A DNA stretch of 40,709 nucleotides from Bdellovibrionales bacterium (GTDB lineage Bacteria > Myxococcota > XYA12-FULL-58-9 > SYDY01): assembly GCA_005801425.1 (NCBI GenBank), contig SYDY01000029.1:1-40709 (forward strand), given 5' to 3'. Every line of letters starts with the position of its first letter. Position 1 is the stretch's first letter. Below the pieces are notes generated by a model, which saw nothing but the letters and a program-made list of their open reading frames with translations, searched no databases and was not told the DNA's origin. The translations under genes were made by a program, and so were the position numbers. Positions 24,943 to 33,969 of this stretch are shown here, in pieces.

Positions 24943-25187
24943 TGGTGTCACGTGTTGAATGACCGCTGGTGTCACGACCGCTGGTGTCACGTGTTGAATG
25001 TTGACGTTTAAGTCTGCCCGCGTCATTTCCCTAACCTCTCCCGCAAGCGAGAGAGGTCGCCGTTGCCTCCATTGCTCGTGCTTTTCTTAATATCTGGTCA
25101 ACGGCGGGTGAGGGTTGGCGCGTGGGGTTGGTGTCGGGTTGGTGTCACGTGTTGAATGTTGACGTTTTCGTATGACTGCGTCATTTC
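24943..25187. repeat. Direct repeats TGGTGTCACGTGTTGAATG flanking a hairpin repeat
   Basis: The 19-bp unit occurs at 24943-24961, 24982-25000 and 25140-25158, with a truncated unit (TGGTGTCACGACCGC) between the first two. The second and third belong to longer related 48-bp copies (24982-25029 and 25140-25187) that also share TTGACGTTT and CGTCATTTC. These long copies flank the hairpin repeat at 25031-25117. The stretch lies between the phosphatase and toxin genes and has no coding content that I recognise. Confidence 0.75.
25031..25117. repeat. Dispersed hairpin repeat (CTCTCCCGC/GGCGGGTGAGGG family), copy 2
   Basis: The unit starts TAACCTCTCCCGCAAGCGAG, folds on itself as a CTCTC/GAGAG hairpin, and ends CAACGGCGGGTGAGGGTTGG. 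CGCCGTTG near the left pairs with CAACGGCG near the right, giving a longer stem around an AT-rich loop than in the other copies at 21801 and 33919. Confidence 0.75.
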
Positions 25188-25194
25188 ATCGAGA

Positions 25195-25566
25195 CTAAAC
25201 CCCAAGCTTATAGGGGATGCGGACACCTGGCGTATTGGCTGGGAAGTCTTTGGTGTTGCGTGTAACCAATAGGGCGTTGCGTATTTTAGCCGTTGCCCAA
25301 ATGATCGCATCTGGAAGTCGAATACGATGTGTGGCGCGAAGATCTGCGGCGAGCAGTGCAATGGGCAAATCAATATTGACGACATCGAAAATCGACATCA
25401 TGCGTTTGGCCTCTGAATCGCGTATCTCTTGAGGCAACCCAACAAGAACTTCCATCACCGTGATAATGCTAATGGCGAGCTGGTCGTATTTTTGCAATTC
25501 TTCTTTGGCCTCTAAAATGCCACGGCCGTAGTCGATCAGGATGTTGGTATCCAGGACAGCATTCAT
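25195..25566 (-). CDS. vapC: PIN-domain toxin (VapC family)
   Basis: The 123-residue protein has PIN-domain acidic residues in place: VLDTNILIDYG at the N-terminus, a middle Glu in TVMEVLVG, and RLPDAIIWATA followed by LVTRNTKDF near the C-terminus. VapC toxins are magnesium-dependent endoribonucleases, usually cutting tRNA or rRNA. The ATG overlaps the antitoxin stop codon (ATGA), the usual coupling for these pairs. The upstream alternative start four codons earlier would lie inside the antitoxin gene. Confidence 0.9.
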   Translation of the reverse strand: MNAVLDTNILIDYGRGILEAKEELQKYDQLAISIITVMEVLVGLPQEIRDSEAKRMMSIFDVVNIDLPIALLAADLRATHRIRLPDAIIWATAKIRNALLVTRNTKDFPANTPGVRIPYKLGV

Positions 25567-25787
25567 CGATCGTCCCATTCTGCGCGAATCTGTTCTTGAT
25601 ACGTTAACCCATCTTCAAGCTTGTCTTTCCAGACACCAAACGCGGCTTCGAGGCTGTTTGATGTTTCGTCGTCAACGTAACGTGAAATAGCCTCGCGTAT
25701 GGCTTCGCTTCGATTGAGCCGTCGCCGTGCTTGCACATGCGCAAGCTTCGAGGCCATGTCGTTTGGGATCTCAACCAATACTTTCAT
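25563..25787 (-). CDS. Ribbon-helix-helix antitoxin (VapB/CopG-like)
   Basis: The 74-residue protein begins with a DNA-binding strand (KVLVEIPNDMASKL), then the helix-turn-helix part of a ribbon-helix-helix fold (RRRLNRSEAIREAISRYVDD). The C-terminal tail (WKDKLEDGLTYQEQIRAEWD) would wrap the PIN toxin. It should neutralise the toxin and repress the shared promoter. The promoter region before it contains ATATGCATAT-like palindromic sequence (about 25797-25812), a possible operator. Confidence 0.87.
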   Translation of the reverse strand: MKVLVEIPNDMASKLAHVQARRRLNRSEAIREAISRYVDDETSNSLEAAFGVWKDKLEDGLTYQEQIRAEWDDR

Positions 25788-25825
25788 GCGTGTATTGTAT
25801 ATGCATATTGAATATATGTCAAATA

Positions 25826-27334
25826 TTACCCACCCACCCGCAAAATTTCAAATCCTTCCCAAGGGATCCCATCTCGTGGCACGGGAACAATCTGAATTGA
25901 ACAACGCTGTTCAATGATTTCAATATCTTGCAGATGAATTTCCTGAACGTGCTTGGCCATGTCGGGATGCAAATTCAAAAGTAACGTGCCGCCTGCATGC
26001 TGACGTCCTAAGCGCAAAAGAGCGCGCAGGATATCGCCACTGACGGTTTCAGAAGCCTTGATGCGTCCACGTCCACGGCAGTGCGGACATGGCTCGGTAA
26101 GAAGTTCGGTGAGGCTTTCGCGGGTGCGCTTGCGTGTCATTTCCACGAGACCAATTTCACTCATGCGCAAAACCGTTGATTTGACTTTGTCTTTGGAAAG
26201 CTCGCGGGTCAAAGCGGTTAAAACACGTTCGCGATTGGTCGCTTGGGTCATGTCCACAAAATCAATGACAATAATGCCACCGATATTGCGCAGTCTAAGC
26301 TGATAGGCAATCTCGCGCACCGCTTCTAAATTAAGTTGCGTCACGGTTTCTTCGAGGCTCTTTTTGCCGACGAAGCGTCCCGTGTTGACGTCGATGCTGG
26401 TGAGCGCTTCGGCATGATCGATCACAAGACTTCCACCGCTTTTAAGCCACACGCGGCGATCGAGGGCACGATTGAGATCTATTTCGATACCATGGGTTTC
26501 AAAGAGCGGTTCGGGATCGGTGTAGTGACGAATATGGCCACGAAGATGGGGTCCTATGAGGCTTACGTGTTTGCACAATTCGGTAAACACCGCGCCGTCA
26601 TCGACAATGATTTGTTCAACAGCGGGGCTTAATAATTCGCGCACCGCGCGGGCCACGAGGGGAAGTTCTTCGTGGATGCGTGTTTTGGGTTTTGCAGATG
26701 CAGCAACTTTGCTGAGCTCTTTCCAGAGGTCACGAAATTTTTGGGCTTCTTCATGAAGATCTTCGTTGGAGACGCCTTCGCAAAGGGTACGGGCGATCCA
26801 GCCGCCTTGATCGGCACTGAGGGGTGTTAAGAGATCGGCAAGGCGTTTGCGCTCGGCAGGATCGGTGATGCGGTTGGAGATGCCAATGTTGGGCTCAAAA
26901 GGTAGATACACAAGGCGATGGCCAGGAAGTGTGATTTTTCGGGTGAGGCGTGCGCCTTTGGTACCGACTGGATCTTTAAGTACTTGCACAACGACATGCT
27001 GTCCTTGATGCAGTACGGTTGCAATATCACCCTTGGGGCCGCTGCGATGTTGGGGTTTGGGATGTGTTTCACCTAAGGTGGTGGGATCGCGTTCGAGAGG
27101 CGGTGTATCGATCACGGCGTCGTCCACATAAAGAAATCCGCAGCGATCAAGACCGATATCGATAAAGGCAGCCTGCATGCCCGGCAGGATGCGATCGACC
27201 GAACCGACATAAATATTGCCCACGATGGAGCGATCGGAGGTTCGCTCGATGAGAAATTCGACGGGGCGATCGCCTTCAAGCAAGGCAATGCGCGTTTCCG
27301 ATGCCATGGCGTTGATCAAGAGTGTTTGTGACAT
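25826..27334 (-). CDS. rng: Ribonuclease G/E family endoribonuclease
   Basis: The 503-residue protein has the RNase G layout: an N-terminal part with embedded S1 domain (GNIYVGSVDRILPGMQAAF), the catalytic metal-binding Asp residues in TSIDVNTGRFVG and IIVIDFVDM, and the zinc-link motif CPHCRGRG near residue 415. It lacks the long C-terminal degradosome scaffold of RNase E. It would process rRNA and decay mRNA 5' ends. The start at MSQTLLINA was chosen by family alignment over a site six codons upstream. It is divergent from the sugar transferase gene, with only 38 bp between starts. Confidence 0.95.
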   Translation of the reverse strand: MSQTLLINAMASETRIALLEGDRPVEFLIERTSDRSIVGNIYVGSVDRILPGMQAAFIDIGLDRCGFLYVDDAVIDTPPLERDPTTLGETHPKPQHRSGPKGDIATVLHQGQHVVVQVLKDPVGTKGARLTRKITLPGHRLVYLPFEPNIGISNRITDPAERKRLADLLTPLSADQGGWIARTLCEGVSNEDLHEEAQKFRDLWKELSKVAASAKPKTRIHEELPLVARAVRELLSPAVEQIIVDDGAVFTELCKHVSLIGPHLRGHIRHYTDPEPLFETHGIEIDLNRALDRRVWLKSGGSLVIDHAEALTSIDVNTGRFVGKKSLEETVTQLNLEAVREIAYQLRLRNIGGIIVIDFVDMTQATNRERVLTALTRELSKDKVKSTVLRMSEIGLVEMTRKRTRESLTELLTEPCPHCRGRGRIKASETVSGDILRALLRLGRQHAGGTLLLNLHPDMAKHVQEIHLQDIEIIEQRCSIQIVPVPRDGIPWEGFEILRVGG

Positions 27335-27372
27335 ATTTGGTGATCGTATCACATTGCGCCAATGATGGCATC

Positions 27373-28089
27373 ATGACGGAAATACGTGCCTGGCGCGGTA
27401 AGCGCGTGTGTGATGTGTTGATTGCATTGCCTGCCGCGATGGTGCTGGCACCTGTGATCCTCTTTTTGGCTTTGCTTGTTTGGATCCGTACAGGCGATTC
27501 AGGATTTTATGTGCATGAACGCATGGGTTATCGGGGTCGTCGGTTTGGTTTGATCAAGTTGCGGACCATGCGAAGTGGTGTGGCGGGGCCCCATGTCACA
27601 TGTGCAGGAGATGCGCGCATTACGGATATCGGTCGATTTTTACGGCGCACCAAATTGGATGAGCTTCCGCAGATATGGAATGTCCTGCGAGGCGATATGA
27701 GCTTTGTGGGTCCGCGTCCGGAGGCACCTCAATTTGTTGATTTAAATAATCGTTTGTGGCGTGAAGTTTTGTCGGTGCGTCCAGGGATCACCGATGACGT
27801 GTCGCTATTGCTTCGTGATGAAGAAGCACTTCTTGCAAAAGCAACATCGCGCGATGCCTATGCAAATATTGTATTGCCTGAAAAATTAAAGTTGGCAGCG
27901 GCATCGGTAGGTATGTCGAGTCCTTGGAGAGATGTTGTGATTATTTTGCGAACGCTGTTGGCTGTGTTTCGTGGTCCACCGAAAAATGATTTTACGATCA
28001 TGGTTGAAAATAAATTAACCTCCGTCGTCATTCCCGCGCAAGCGGGAACCCAGTGTCATTATGCTGGATCCCCGCATGCGCGAGGATGA
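27373..28089 (+). CDS. Sugar-phosphate transferase (bacterial sugar transferase, WcaJ/PglC-like)
   Basis: This membrane-associated enzyme transfers a sugar phosphate from a UDP-sugar to undecaprenyl phosphate, starting glycan synthesis. It has 238 residues from the ATG at 27373. The reentrant membrane helix is at about 12-35 ([21 protein letters not shown]). Catalytic-core motifs are present: [29 protein letters not shown] (Asp-Glu pair) and VGPRPE. The last 20 or so residues ([11 protein letters not shown] and on) are encoded by a dispersed palindromic repeat, so the original stop codon has probably been replaced. The first monosaccharide cannot be predicted, and no glycan cluster surrounds it. 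Confidence 0.9.
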   Translation: MTEIRAWRGKRVCDVLIALPAAMVLAPVILFLALLVWIRTGDSGFYVHERMGYRGRRFGLIKLRTMRSGVAGPHVTCAGDARITDIGRFLRRTKLDELPQIWNVLRGDMSFVGPRPEAPQFVDLNNRLWREVLSVRPGITDDVSLLLRDEEALLAKATSRDAYANIVLPEKLKLAAASVGMSSPWRDVVIILRTLLAVFRGPPKNDFTIMVENKLTSVVIPAQAGTQCHYAGSPHARG

Positions 28090-28091
28090 CG
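28026..28091. repeat. Complete dispersed palindrome (CGTCATTCCCGCG family)
   Basis: The left half has CGTCATTCCCGCGCAAGCGG (itself a hairpin), the right half CCCCGCATGCGCGAGGATGACG, and CCAG/CTGG pair between them. This layout is common among short dispersed repeats of proteobacteria. It supplies the final codons and stop of the sugar transferase and ends 2 bp before the stop of the converging oxidoreductase. Partial copies lie at 21773 and 40684. Confidence 0.85.
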
Positions 28092-28093
28092 GT

Positions 28094-29059
28094 TTATGGT
28101 AAAATCACGATTTTCCCAACATGCCGATTCGCCTCCATGACCTCCATGGCGCGCACCAAATCGTTCAATGGAAATGTTTGGTGCATGTGAATGGGAAGTG
28201 CTTTGCCGATATGTGTTTGAATAAATGCAATCGTTTCGGCAAGCTGCATGGGGTTTTCCAAAAGCTGAACGATGTTAAAATATTCGAGGGCGATGTGTTT
28301 GCCAATCATGAGGCCCACATGGGGTGTCCACGGGGATGCATCGAGAAGTCCGTATTGAATGATGCGGCCACCTGGTTTGAGTGCTTTGGTGTAACTGTTG
28401 ATCACAGGCCCGCTAACGGCACAAAAAGCAACGTCAATTGCTTTAAGTTGTTTTGCGAGATCGCTTGCACGAATATCAAGAACCTCATGGGCACCTGCGG
28501 CAAGAAGTGCGTCCCATTTGGTTTCGATTTGTGTGGTGAGCGCAATAGGAAACGCGCCAAGTGCACGGCACGTGGCAATCGCCGCCATGCCTACTGAGCT
28601 TGATGCGGCGCTTATGGCGACGGTGGCATCTTTTTTAACATACGGGAGCAATGCACCCGACGCTGTGAGGTACATCATCCAATACGCGCCTGCATCGTGA
28701 TCCGAAATATGTGCAGGTGTGGAAATGGTTTGTGCGTAGGGCACAGTGACCGTTTGTGCCAGAGCACCTTGGGTGGTGACATCAAATCCACATGGGAACA
28801 GTGCAACACGTTCGCCGATTGCGGCCTGTGTTTCAGGACCGACCGCCGTGACAATGCCAGCGCCTTCGTAACCGATGCGCGCAGGAAATGTCGCGGGACG
28901 CATGTAGTGGCGGCCTTCGCGATATAAAATATCAGCGCGATTGAGTCCTGCGGAGGTGATTTTTATTTGAACCTCGCCTCCAATGGGCGCTTGGGGTTCG
29001 ATGGTTTTAATTTGAATGACTGAACTGTCACCGAAATGCGAGATAAACGCTGCGTGCAT
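28094..29059 (-). CDS. Zinc-free medium-chain quinone oxidoreductase
   Basis: The 321-residue protein belongs to the medium-chain dehydrogenase/reductase family, quinone reductase branch: SAGLNRADILYREGRH, GYEGAGIVTAVG, and the NADPH-binding segment SAASSSVGMAAIATCRALGA. The structural-zinc Cys cluster is missing, which fits the zeta-crystallin/Qor group. It reduces quinones or enones with NADPH. The C-terminal PLNDLVRAMEVMEANRHVGKIVI is typical. The next gene on the same strand ends 19 bp upstream of its start, so cotranscription with the FadL-type operon is possible. Confidence 0.9.
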   Translation of the reverse strand: MHAAFISHFGDSSVIQIKTIEPQAPIGGEVQIKITSAGLNRADILYREGRHYMRPATFPARIGYEGAGIVTAVGPETQAAIGERVALFPCGFDVTTQGALAQTVTVPYAQTISTPAHISDHDAGAYWMMYLTASGALLPYVKKDATVAISAASSSVGMAAIATCRALGAFPIALTTQIETKWDALLAAGAHEVLDIRASDLAKQLKAIDVAFCAVSGPVINSYTKALKPGGRIIQYGLLDASPWTPHVGLMIGKHIALEYFNIVQLLENPMQLAETIAFIQTHIGKALPIHMHQTFPLNDLVRAMEVMEANRHVGKIVILP

Positions 29060-29078
29060 ATTGCAGCGTTAGCATGTC

Positions 29079-30461
29079 CTAAAGATACATTCCAAGGCCG
29101 AGGCCCACAATATCGGCTGTGCTTGAGTAGGTGCCGTTACCGATGGGGGTTCTGTTTGCATAATCGGTAGGATTGGTTTGATAGATGCTGCTGCTGGTGA
29201 CGGTGCGATCAACCATAAACACGTGGGCGTAGGAGGCTTGTACGAACCACTTGCGCCACTGATACGTAAGGCCTGCGGTTGCGAGAAATTTATCGAGGTC
29301 CACATTCATGGCGGTGAGTTTGGCATTGGGGATCGCGGTGGGCTCGTACATGAAACCGGCACGAAGTGTTAAGCCGCGTGTCCAGTTATAAGTCGTAGGG
29401 CTCCATTCGGCGCCTGTACGAATCGACCATGAATTTTTGAATCCGCGATCGAGAACAACATCGCGCATGGCGTATTGGCCGAGGCCAATAATATTAGAAA
29501 TAACCGCGCCACCGAGTCCAATTTTAATTTGATCGTGGGCTGCCCAGTTTTCCCAAACGTAGGTTGTTTCCCATCGTAAGTTATCTTTGAGAAAACGAAA
29601 TTCAATGCCCACGCGTGCAACCTGGGGAAGCTCAAAGGCAATCTTTCCTTTGGGGGTGGATGGATTCAGCACTGCACCACTGTAGGCATCAGATTCTGGC
29701 AAGCGGACATTGAATTTTGCACCGACATTGACGCGATAGGCACTTTCCCACGATGCGCCAAGCCTCAGCCATGGCAAAGGGCGTAGAATAATCCCTAAGT
29801 GTGCTCCTGGTGCCATAATGAGGTTTGATTTGATTTGAATGGCAACATCGGTGAGCGGATTTTCAGGATTGCTGCACGTGACACCATCGCAGCCGCTTGC
29901 GGTCATTTGCGATTCAAAGAGTCCCGCCATCAGGGTGAATGCCGCACCGAGGCTGATCATACGATGAGGTGTATAGGCGATGGCCAATTGGGTTTTGAGA
30001 AGTGCGGTGCCTTTAAAGTTTTCAATGGCATAGCGTTGAGGTGCTGCGCGACCATCGACGGTGCTTGGCCAGTTTTGCATCAGAGGTACTGGCGCAGAAG
30101 CGCTTGCACCGAATTTTAATTGTGGAAAGCGCGCAAACCCATACACACCGCCGATGGTGGGACTTGGCAGTCCTAAGCCTTTGCCTTCAACCGAAGGATA
30201 GTATGTGTCGTTGACTTGGCCTTCCCGCCATCGCTGGTAAGTCGTGGTATGAATGGGAAGTGTGAGGTCGATGAGTCCGCCATTTTTGGCTTCGGAAATA
30301 CCGGCGGGATTGTACGTCATTGCATTGACGTCATCGGCACCGGCAACAAATGCACCGCCACGTGACAATGGACGAACACCTTGCGGTGCGAGAAAAAGAC
30401 CTGAGGCCATGACGTTGGCGGGGATCAATAACAAGATCGCACACAGAATGTTCTTGTTCAT
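29079..30461 (-). CDS. FadL/OmpP1/TodX-family outer-membrane transporter
   Basis: The 460-residue beta-barrel has a signal peptide (ILCAILLLIPANVMASG) and the family N-terminal hatch ASGLFLAPQGVRPLSRGGAF followed by DDVNAMTYNPAGIS. The rest is alternating strands ending in an aromatic-rich last segment. FadL-type channels import long-chain fatty acids or other hydrophobic compounds across the outer membrane; sterols are an attractive but unproven substrate here. The start has GGAG before it and overlaps the stop of the upstream 1113-residue gene (ATGA), so both are made together. Confidence 0.9.
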   Translation of the reverse strand: MNKNILCAILLLIPANVMASGLFLAPQGVRPLSRGGAFVAGADDVNAMTYNPAGISEAKNGGLIDLTLPIHTTTYQRWREGQVNDTYYPSVEGKGLGLPSPTIGGVYGFARFPQLKFGASASAPVPLMQNWPSTVDGRAAPQRYAIENFKGTALLKTQLAIAYTPHRMISLGAAFTLMAGLFESQMTASGCDGVTCSNPENPLTDVAIQIKSNLIMAPGAHLGIILRPLPWLRLGASWESAYRVNVGAKFNVRLPESDAYSGAVLNPSTPKGKIAFELPQVARVGIEFRFLKDNLRWETTYVWENWAAHDQIKIGLGGAVISNIIGLGQYAMRDVVLDRGFKNSWSIRTGAEWSPTTYNWTRGLTLRAGFMYEPTAIPNAKLTAMNVDLDKFLATAGLTYQWRKWFVQASYAHVFMVDRTVTSSSIYQTNPTDYANRTPIGNGTYSSTADIVGLGLGMYL

Positions 30462-33400
30462 TGGGCTTCTCCATGGCGTGTGGCGATCAGATGATACAGG
30501 CGACGAATTCCATTTTCTTCATTTTTTAGGAAGCCGGAAACGGTTTCGAGGAATCGTCCAAGATCTTCAGCGGAGAGAACTTCTTTGCTTCCTGGAACGG
30601 TACGATTCACTTCCGAAATGGTGTCACCAATCACCGACAACGGTGCAGGATCTCCCAGGGGCCTTGCCACAGACAATGCCATGATGCGTGGAAGCGCATT
30701 GCGTTCATCAAGCGGCAAAGCCCTGTCAAGAACACGCAGCATTTGCTGAATAAGCCCATCGGGTTTTTTCAGCAGGTCATTTTTACGTTCAAATGCAGGC
30801 GCAAGTTTGGATGCCAAGCGAAGGAATGGACCTTCATCTTGGGCAGCACCCAGCATATTGACCAATGTGCTGATCACGACAGCATGGCGTTTGGGGTCCT
30901 CGGTCTGATTGAGCATGTACTGGGTGAGTGCGTCGATCTCTCTGACAGCCTCAGGGTTTTTTCCCACTTCGAGAAACAGCTTCACACCGGTTTGTGTGAT
31001 CGGATGTTGAAGTAGATCTTCAACGTCGTGGCTTAGCCCTGAAGACCATGCGTTGAGATCGCCTGTTTCACGATGTCGCTTGATATGGCCTCGGGTCATA
31101 TTGAGGACCTCGCGTACAATGGCGGGTTGGCGTGGGCTTTCAAACGTGGTGGATTGCGCAAGGCGATTGAGACGCAGCATTTGATCAAGCGCGCGTGTTG
31201 CGGCTTGCTTGGCTTGGCGGGCATCTTCGCCTGTGCCGAGCGCGTCCACTGTGTCACCGAGGGCGTCAAACAAAATTTTTGCTGGCGACATGCTCGCTGC
31301 AAACAAAGGATTTTCGTTGCGATGAGCGATATCGCCTCGCTTGGTGATCAAGTATTTAACGGCATCAAGAAGCACTTCACGGCCAGTTGTGGTCGTTCCA
31401 TCGATGCGATGCACGGTGATCTTTTGTGCCGCTGCGAGAAGATTACCGGTATGCCGCATGAACTGACTGTCTTGCAGCAAGCGCGCTGCAAGTGATTCAA
31501 AGCGAACCAGTCCGGTATGCTTGTTGTAGCCAATATCGGAGGAAATGCTGGGCCAGTGTTGGTGCAGCGTATCCATCATGTTGATGAGAATGTCGGTTTG
31601 ACCGCAGGTTACAAACGGTTCGACCAGCGGTTTGAGATGGCCTAAGAAATCATCAAGCTCCCAAGCAAGCATGGATCCCGCGTGGGTTTGATCAAGGCGT
31701 GTTCCGTGTTTGCCTCGTATGGGATCAAACACCGATGCGATGAATGGATCTTGGGGAGAAAACAACAGGCGATGGAGTGCTTGCGGTGTGGGGTAGGTGC
31801 CCATGTTGTCGATGTCGGTGAGACAATCCATGGTGTCCACTTCAAAGGTGTAGCCAATGATGTTGTTGAGGGCATTGATAGCAACGCTGTTGAAATTGAG
31901 CTTTGCTTTGCCAACAATCGATTCCATGTAGAACGTTGCGACATCAGGAATATTGATAAGCTCACATGCGGCGTAACCATTGGGTCCATTGAGGACCGTG
32001 TTGTTGGTTGCTTTAAGCAGACATGTAAAACTGTCTGTGCATACCCCATTCAATTCGGCAGGTGTGTAGAGCAGCGCTGCAGAAGTGGCGCGAACGGCTT
32101 TGCAAGCATTGCTTAGATGTGCGCCCGTACTGGCCGGTGGAAGTACAGTAGGGGCTACAAGATGGGCGCCCGCTTTATTGCACACTTGAACACCATTGGT
32201 GTCGTGCACCAAATAGAGCAATCGCTCAAGAATGCTTTTGTTGTTGCCAGTATCTGCATCGGCGCCTGTGGGGCTGCGAAGTACGGGAGTTTCAAATGAG
32301 GTGGCAATGGTTCCATCGGCGTGGACGGGCGTTCCATTGATATTGTTCAAATTAACATTGATGCGATCACTGTAGGTCATCTGCTTTGCAAAAAGCGGCC
32401 CAAGATCTGCCGTTTTGGGATCAGCCAAAAGGTCGAAGACACGATCAAACAGAGGATATTTATCTTGGCTGCATGCATGGCGTGAATCGCTTGGCATGGA
32501 TGTCGCAAGCTCATCTGCTATCGTGAGCAGATCTTCGGCGAGCGTATTGTGTGGTTCGAGATGGCTACTTGCGATCGGTTCTTCTTGCAGTCCATGAATG
32601 AGGTCGAGCAATGGGCCTGCGACTCCAGCGACCACTTCCGGCTGATTTTGAAGAAGTTGCTCGTTGAGCTCGGCCAAGGGCTCCATGAATTCTTGGGGAA
32701 GCATGAGGCTGAGTGCATGGACGAGATCGAGTGCGGGTGATGTTTCAACGCGGTAGCCGTTGAACGCCATGGAGGTTCCATCTTTAAATGTATGGCTGCG
32801 GCGTTCTTCCATTCCCATGAGATTCTTCATGGGCTTGGCGAGATCGAACAATAGGCCAGGGCTTGCGGTGATAATGCCATGGGCTTCGCGTACCAGGGCG
32901 TTTAAAAGTGTGAATCGGGCGTCAATGGTTTGATAAATGGGTTGACCATCGCTACCGATGGCGCGGCCAAAGGTATCAAAACCAGAGCTGTTTGCGGGGC
33001 CAAAAGGATCAGATGCATTACCTTGGGATCCGACGGGAATGGCGCGCCCGTTGCTGTCTCTGAGTGCGACCAGCATCGGCATGTCGCCTGTCTTAAATGC
33101 AACATCAATGCGAAGTGCGAGGTCGCGGATAATATCGACAGCCGAGTTGTCTTCAGGGGTTGCGTCGATATTTTTAAGGCCTTTTTCAGCACCTTCGAGA
33201 AGGGTTTCCCAAGCGACGGTGCCGCTTGCACCGGGGCGTACGATCTCAAGGAGAGCACGGGTCATCTCGGGGATCCGAGGGTAGGAAAGTGCGGGCGCAA
33301 GAATACCGGGCGCAAGTTCGGTGGGTGTATAATTACGGCGGCTCCCAAGACGTGCGGCGTCTGCCAATGCGGCGCTGTCATTGCGAAAAGTATCGATAAA

Positions 33401-33799
33401 CGCTGCGAGTGCGTCGGTTTGGGCTCGCATGAGTCCGTCGTCGTAGAGTGGCAAGAGATCTTCGAGGTAAGCCCGTAGATCATAGGCCACATCGGTGGGC
33501 AAAATTTGGCTTAAGGCTTGGATCAAATCGTTACGTCTTGCATGAAGGGCGGCAACGCGTGGTCCAAGTTCGGCTGTAGGCGTTTGGCCATCGCGGCAGG
33601 TTCTTGATGATATGTACCCTTCAGCATCATTGGGTATATGTCCGATGGCAACGCGGTTGCACATTTCCATATAGATCGTTTGGGAGGCAGTGAGGCCAGA
33701 CTCCTTGCGGGCTGTGCTGATATCTTTGGCGCACGTGATTGTGCTTACTGAACATAAGAGCACTGCAATTCTGCGGATCCGCTGACGAATTCTGATCAC
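30458..33799 (-). CDS. Large exported protein partnered with the FadL-type transporter
   Basis: This 1113-residue protein has no family I recognise. A basic N-terminus and hydrophobic stretch (IAVLLCSVSTITCAKD) suggest export; the Cys at 23 could be a lipidation site, but the residue before it (Thr) is atypical. The rest is largely alpha-helical with many repeated patterns of short amphipathic helices, suggesting a repeat solenoid. A Cys-containing central region lies at about 540-680. The GTG start follows an AGGAGG site by 7 bp. Translational coupling with the FadL-type porin implies a shared role, for example as a periplasmic or surface partner that receives hydrophobic cargo; this is inference. 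Confidence 0.7.
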   Translation of the reverse strand: MIRIRQRIRRIAVLLCSVSTITCAKDISTARKESGLTASQTIYMEMCNRVAIGHIPNDAEGYISSRTCRDGQTPTAELGPRVAALHARRNDLIQALSQILPTDVAYDLRAYLEDLLPLYDDGLMRAQTDALAAFIDTFRNDSAALADAARLGSRRNYTPTELAPGILAPALSYPRIPEMTRALLEIVRPGASGTVAWETLLEGAEKGLKNIDATPEDNSAVDIIRDLALRIDVAFKTGDMPMLVALRDSNGRAIPVGSQGNASDPFGPANSSGFDTFGRAIGSDGQPIYQTIDARFTLLNALVREAHGIITASPGLLFDLAKPMKNLMGMEERRSHTFKDGTSMAFNGYRVETSPALDLVHALSLMLPQEFMEPLAELNEQLLQNQPEVVAGVAGPLLDLIHGLQEEPIASSHLEPHNTLAEDLLTIADELATSMPSDSRHACSQDKYPLFDRVFDLLADPKTADLGPLFAKQMTYSDRINVNLNNINGTPVHADGTIATSFETPVLRSPTGADADTGNNKSILERLLYLVHDTNGVQVCNKAGAHLVAPTVLPPASTGAHLSNACKAVRATSAALLYTPAELNGVCTDSFTCLLKATNNTVLNGPNGYAACELINIPDVATFYMESIVGKAKLNFNSVAINALNNIIGYTFEVDTMDCLTDIDNMGTYPTPQALHRLLFSPQDPFIASVFDPIRGKHGTRLDQTHAGSMLAWELDDFLGHLKPLVEPFVTCGQTDILINMMDTLHQHWPSISSDIGYNKHTGLVRFESLAARLLQDSQFMRHTGNLLAAAQKITVHRIDGTTTTGREVLLDAVKYLITKRGDIAHRNENPLFAASMSPAKILFDALGDTVDALGTGEDARQAKQAATRALDQMLRLNRLAQSTTFESPRQPAIVREVLNMTRGHIKRHRETGDLNAWSSGLSHDVEDLLQHPITQTGVKLFLEVGKNPEAVREIDALTQYMLNQTEDPKRHAVVISTLVNMLGAAQDEGPFLRLASKLAPAFERKNDLLKKPDGLIQQMLRVLDRALPLDERNALPRIMALSVARPLGDPAPLSVIGDTISEVNRTVPGSKEVLSAEDLGRFLETVSGFLKNEENGIRRLYHLIATRHGEAQ

Positions 33800-33918
33800 A
33801 GCCTATCCTCCTACAATATGGTGAAGCAGCACGGTGGCACTATGTTGCGTGGTGCGTGTGAGATTACACGCAAGGACACGATCCGTCTACATGAGACGAT
33901 GTGGGCCTCGTATTGGAT

Positions 33919-33968
33919 CACCTCTCCCGGATGCGGGGGAGGGCGTCGCTTGCGACGGGTAGGGGTGT
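33919..33968. repeat. Dispersed hairpin repeat (CTCTCCCGC/GGCGGGTGAGGG family), copy 3
   Basis: CACCTCTCCCGGATGCGGGG, then GAGGGCGTCGCTTGCGACGGG and TAGGGGTG: a stem-loop followed by a GTCGC/GCGAC hairpin, as in copy 1. It abuts the 3' end of the downstream amidohydrolase gene on the other strand and may act as its terminator. The rest of 33800-33969 shows no gene. Confidence 0.7.
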
Positions 33969-33969
33969 T

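Noticed and set aside
24943-25187. CRISPR array
   Set aside because: There are only three units of 19 bp with irregular spacing, a hairpin repeat between them, and no cas genes in the window.
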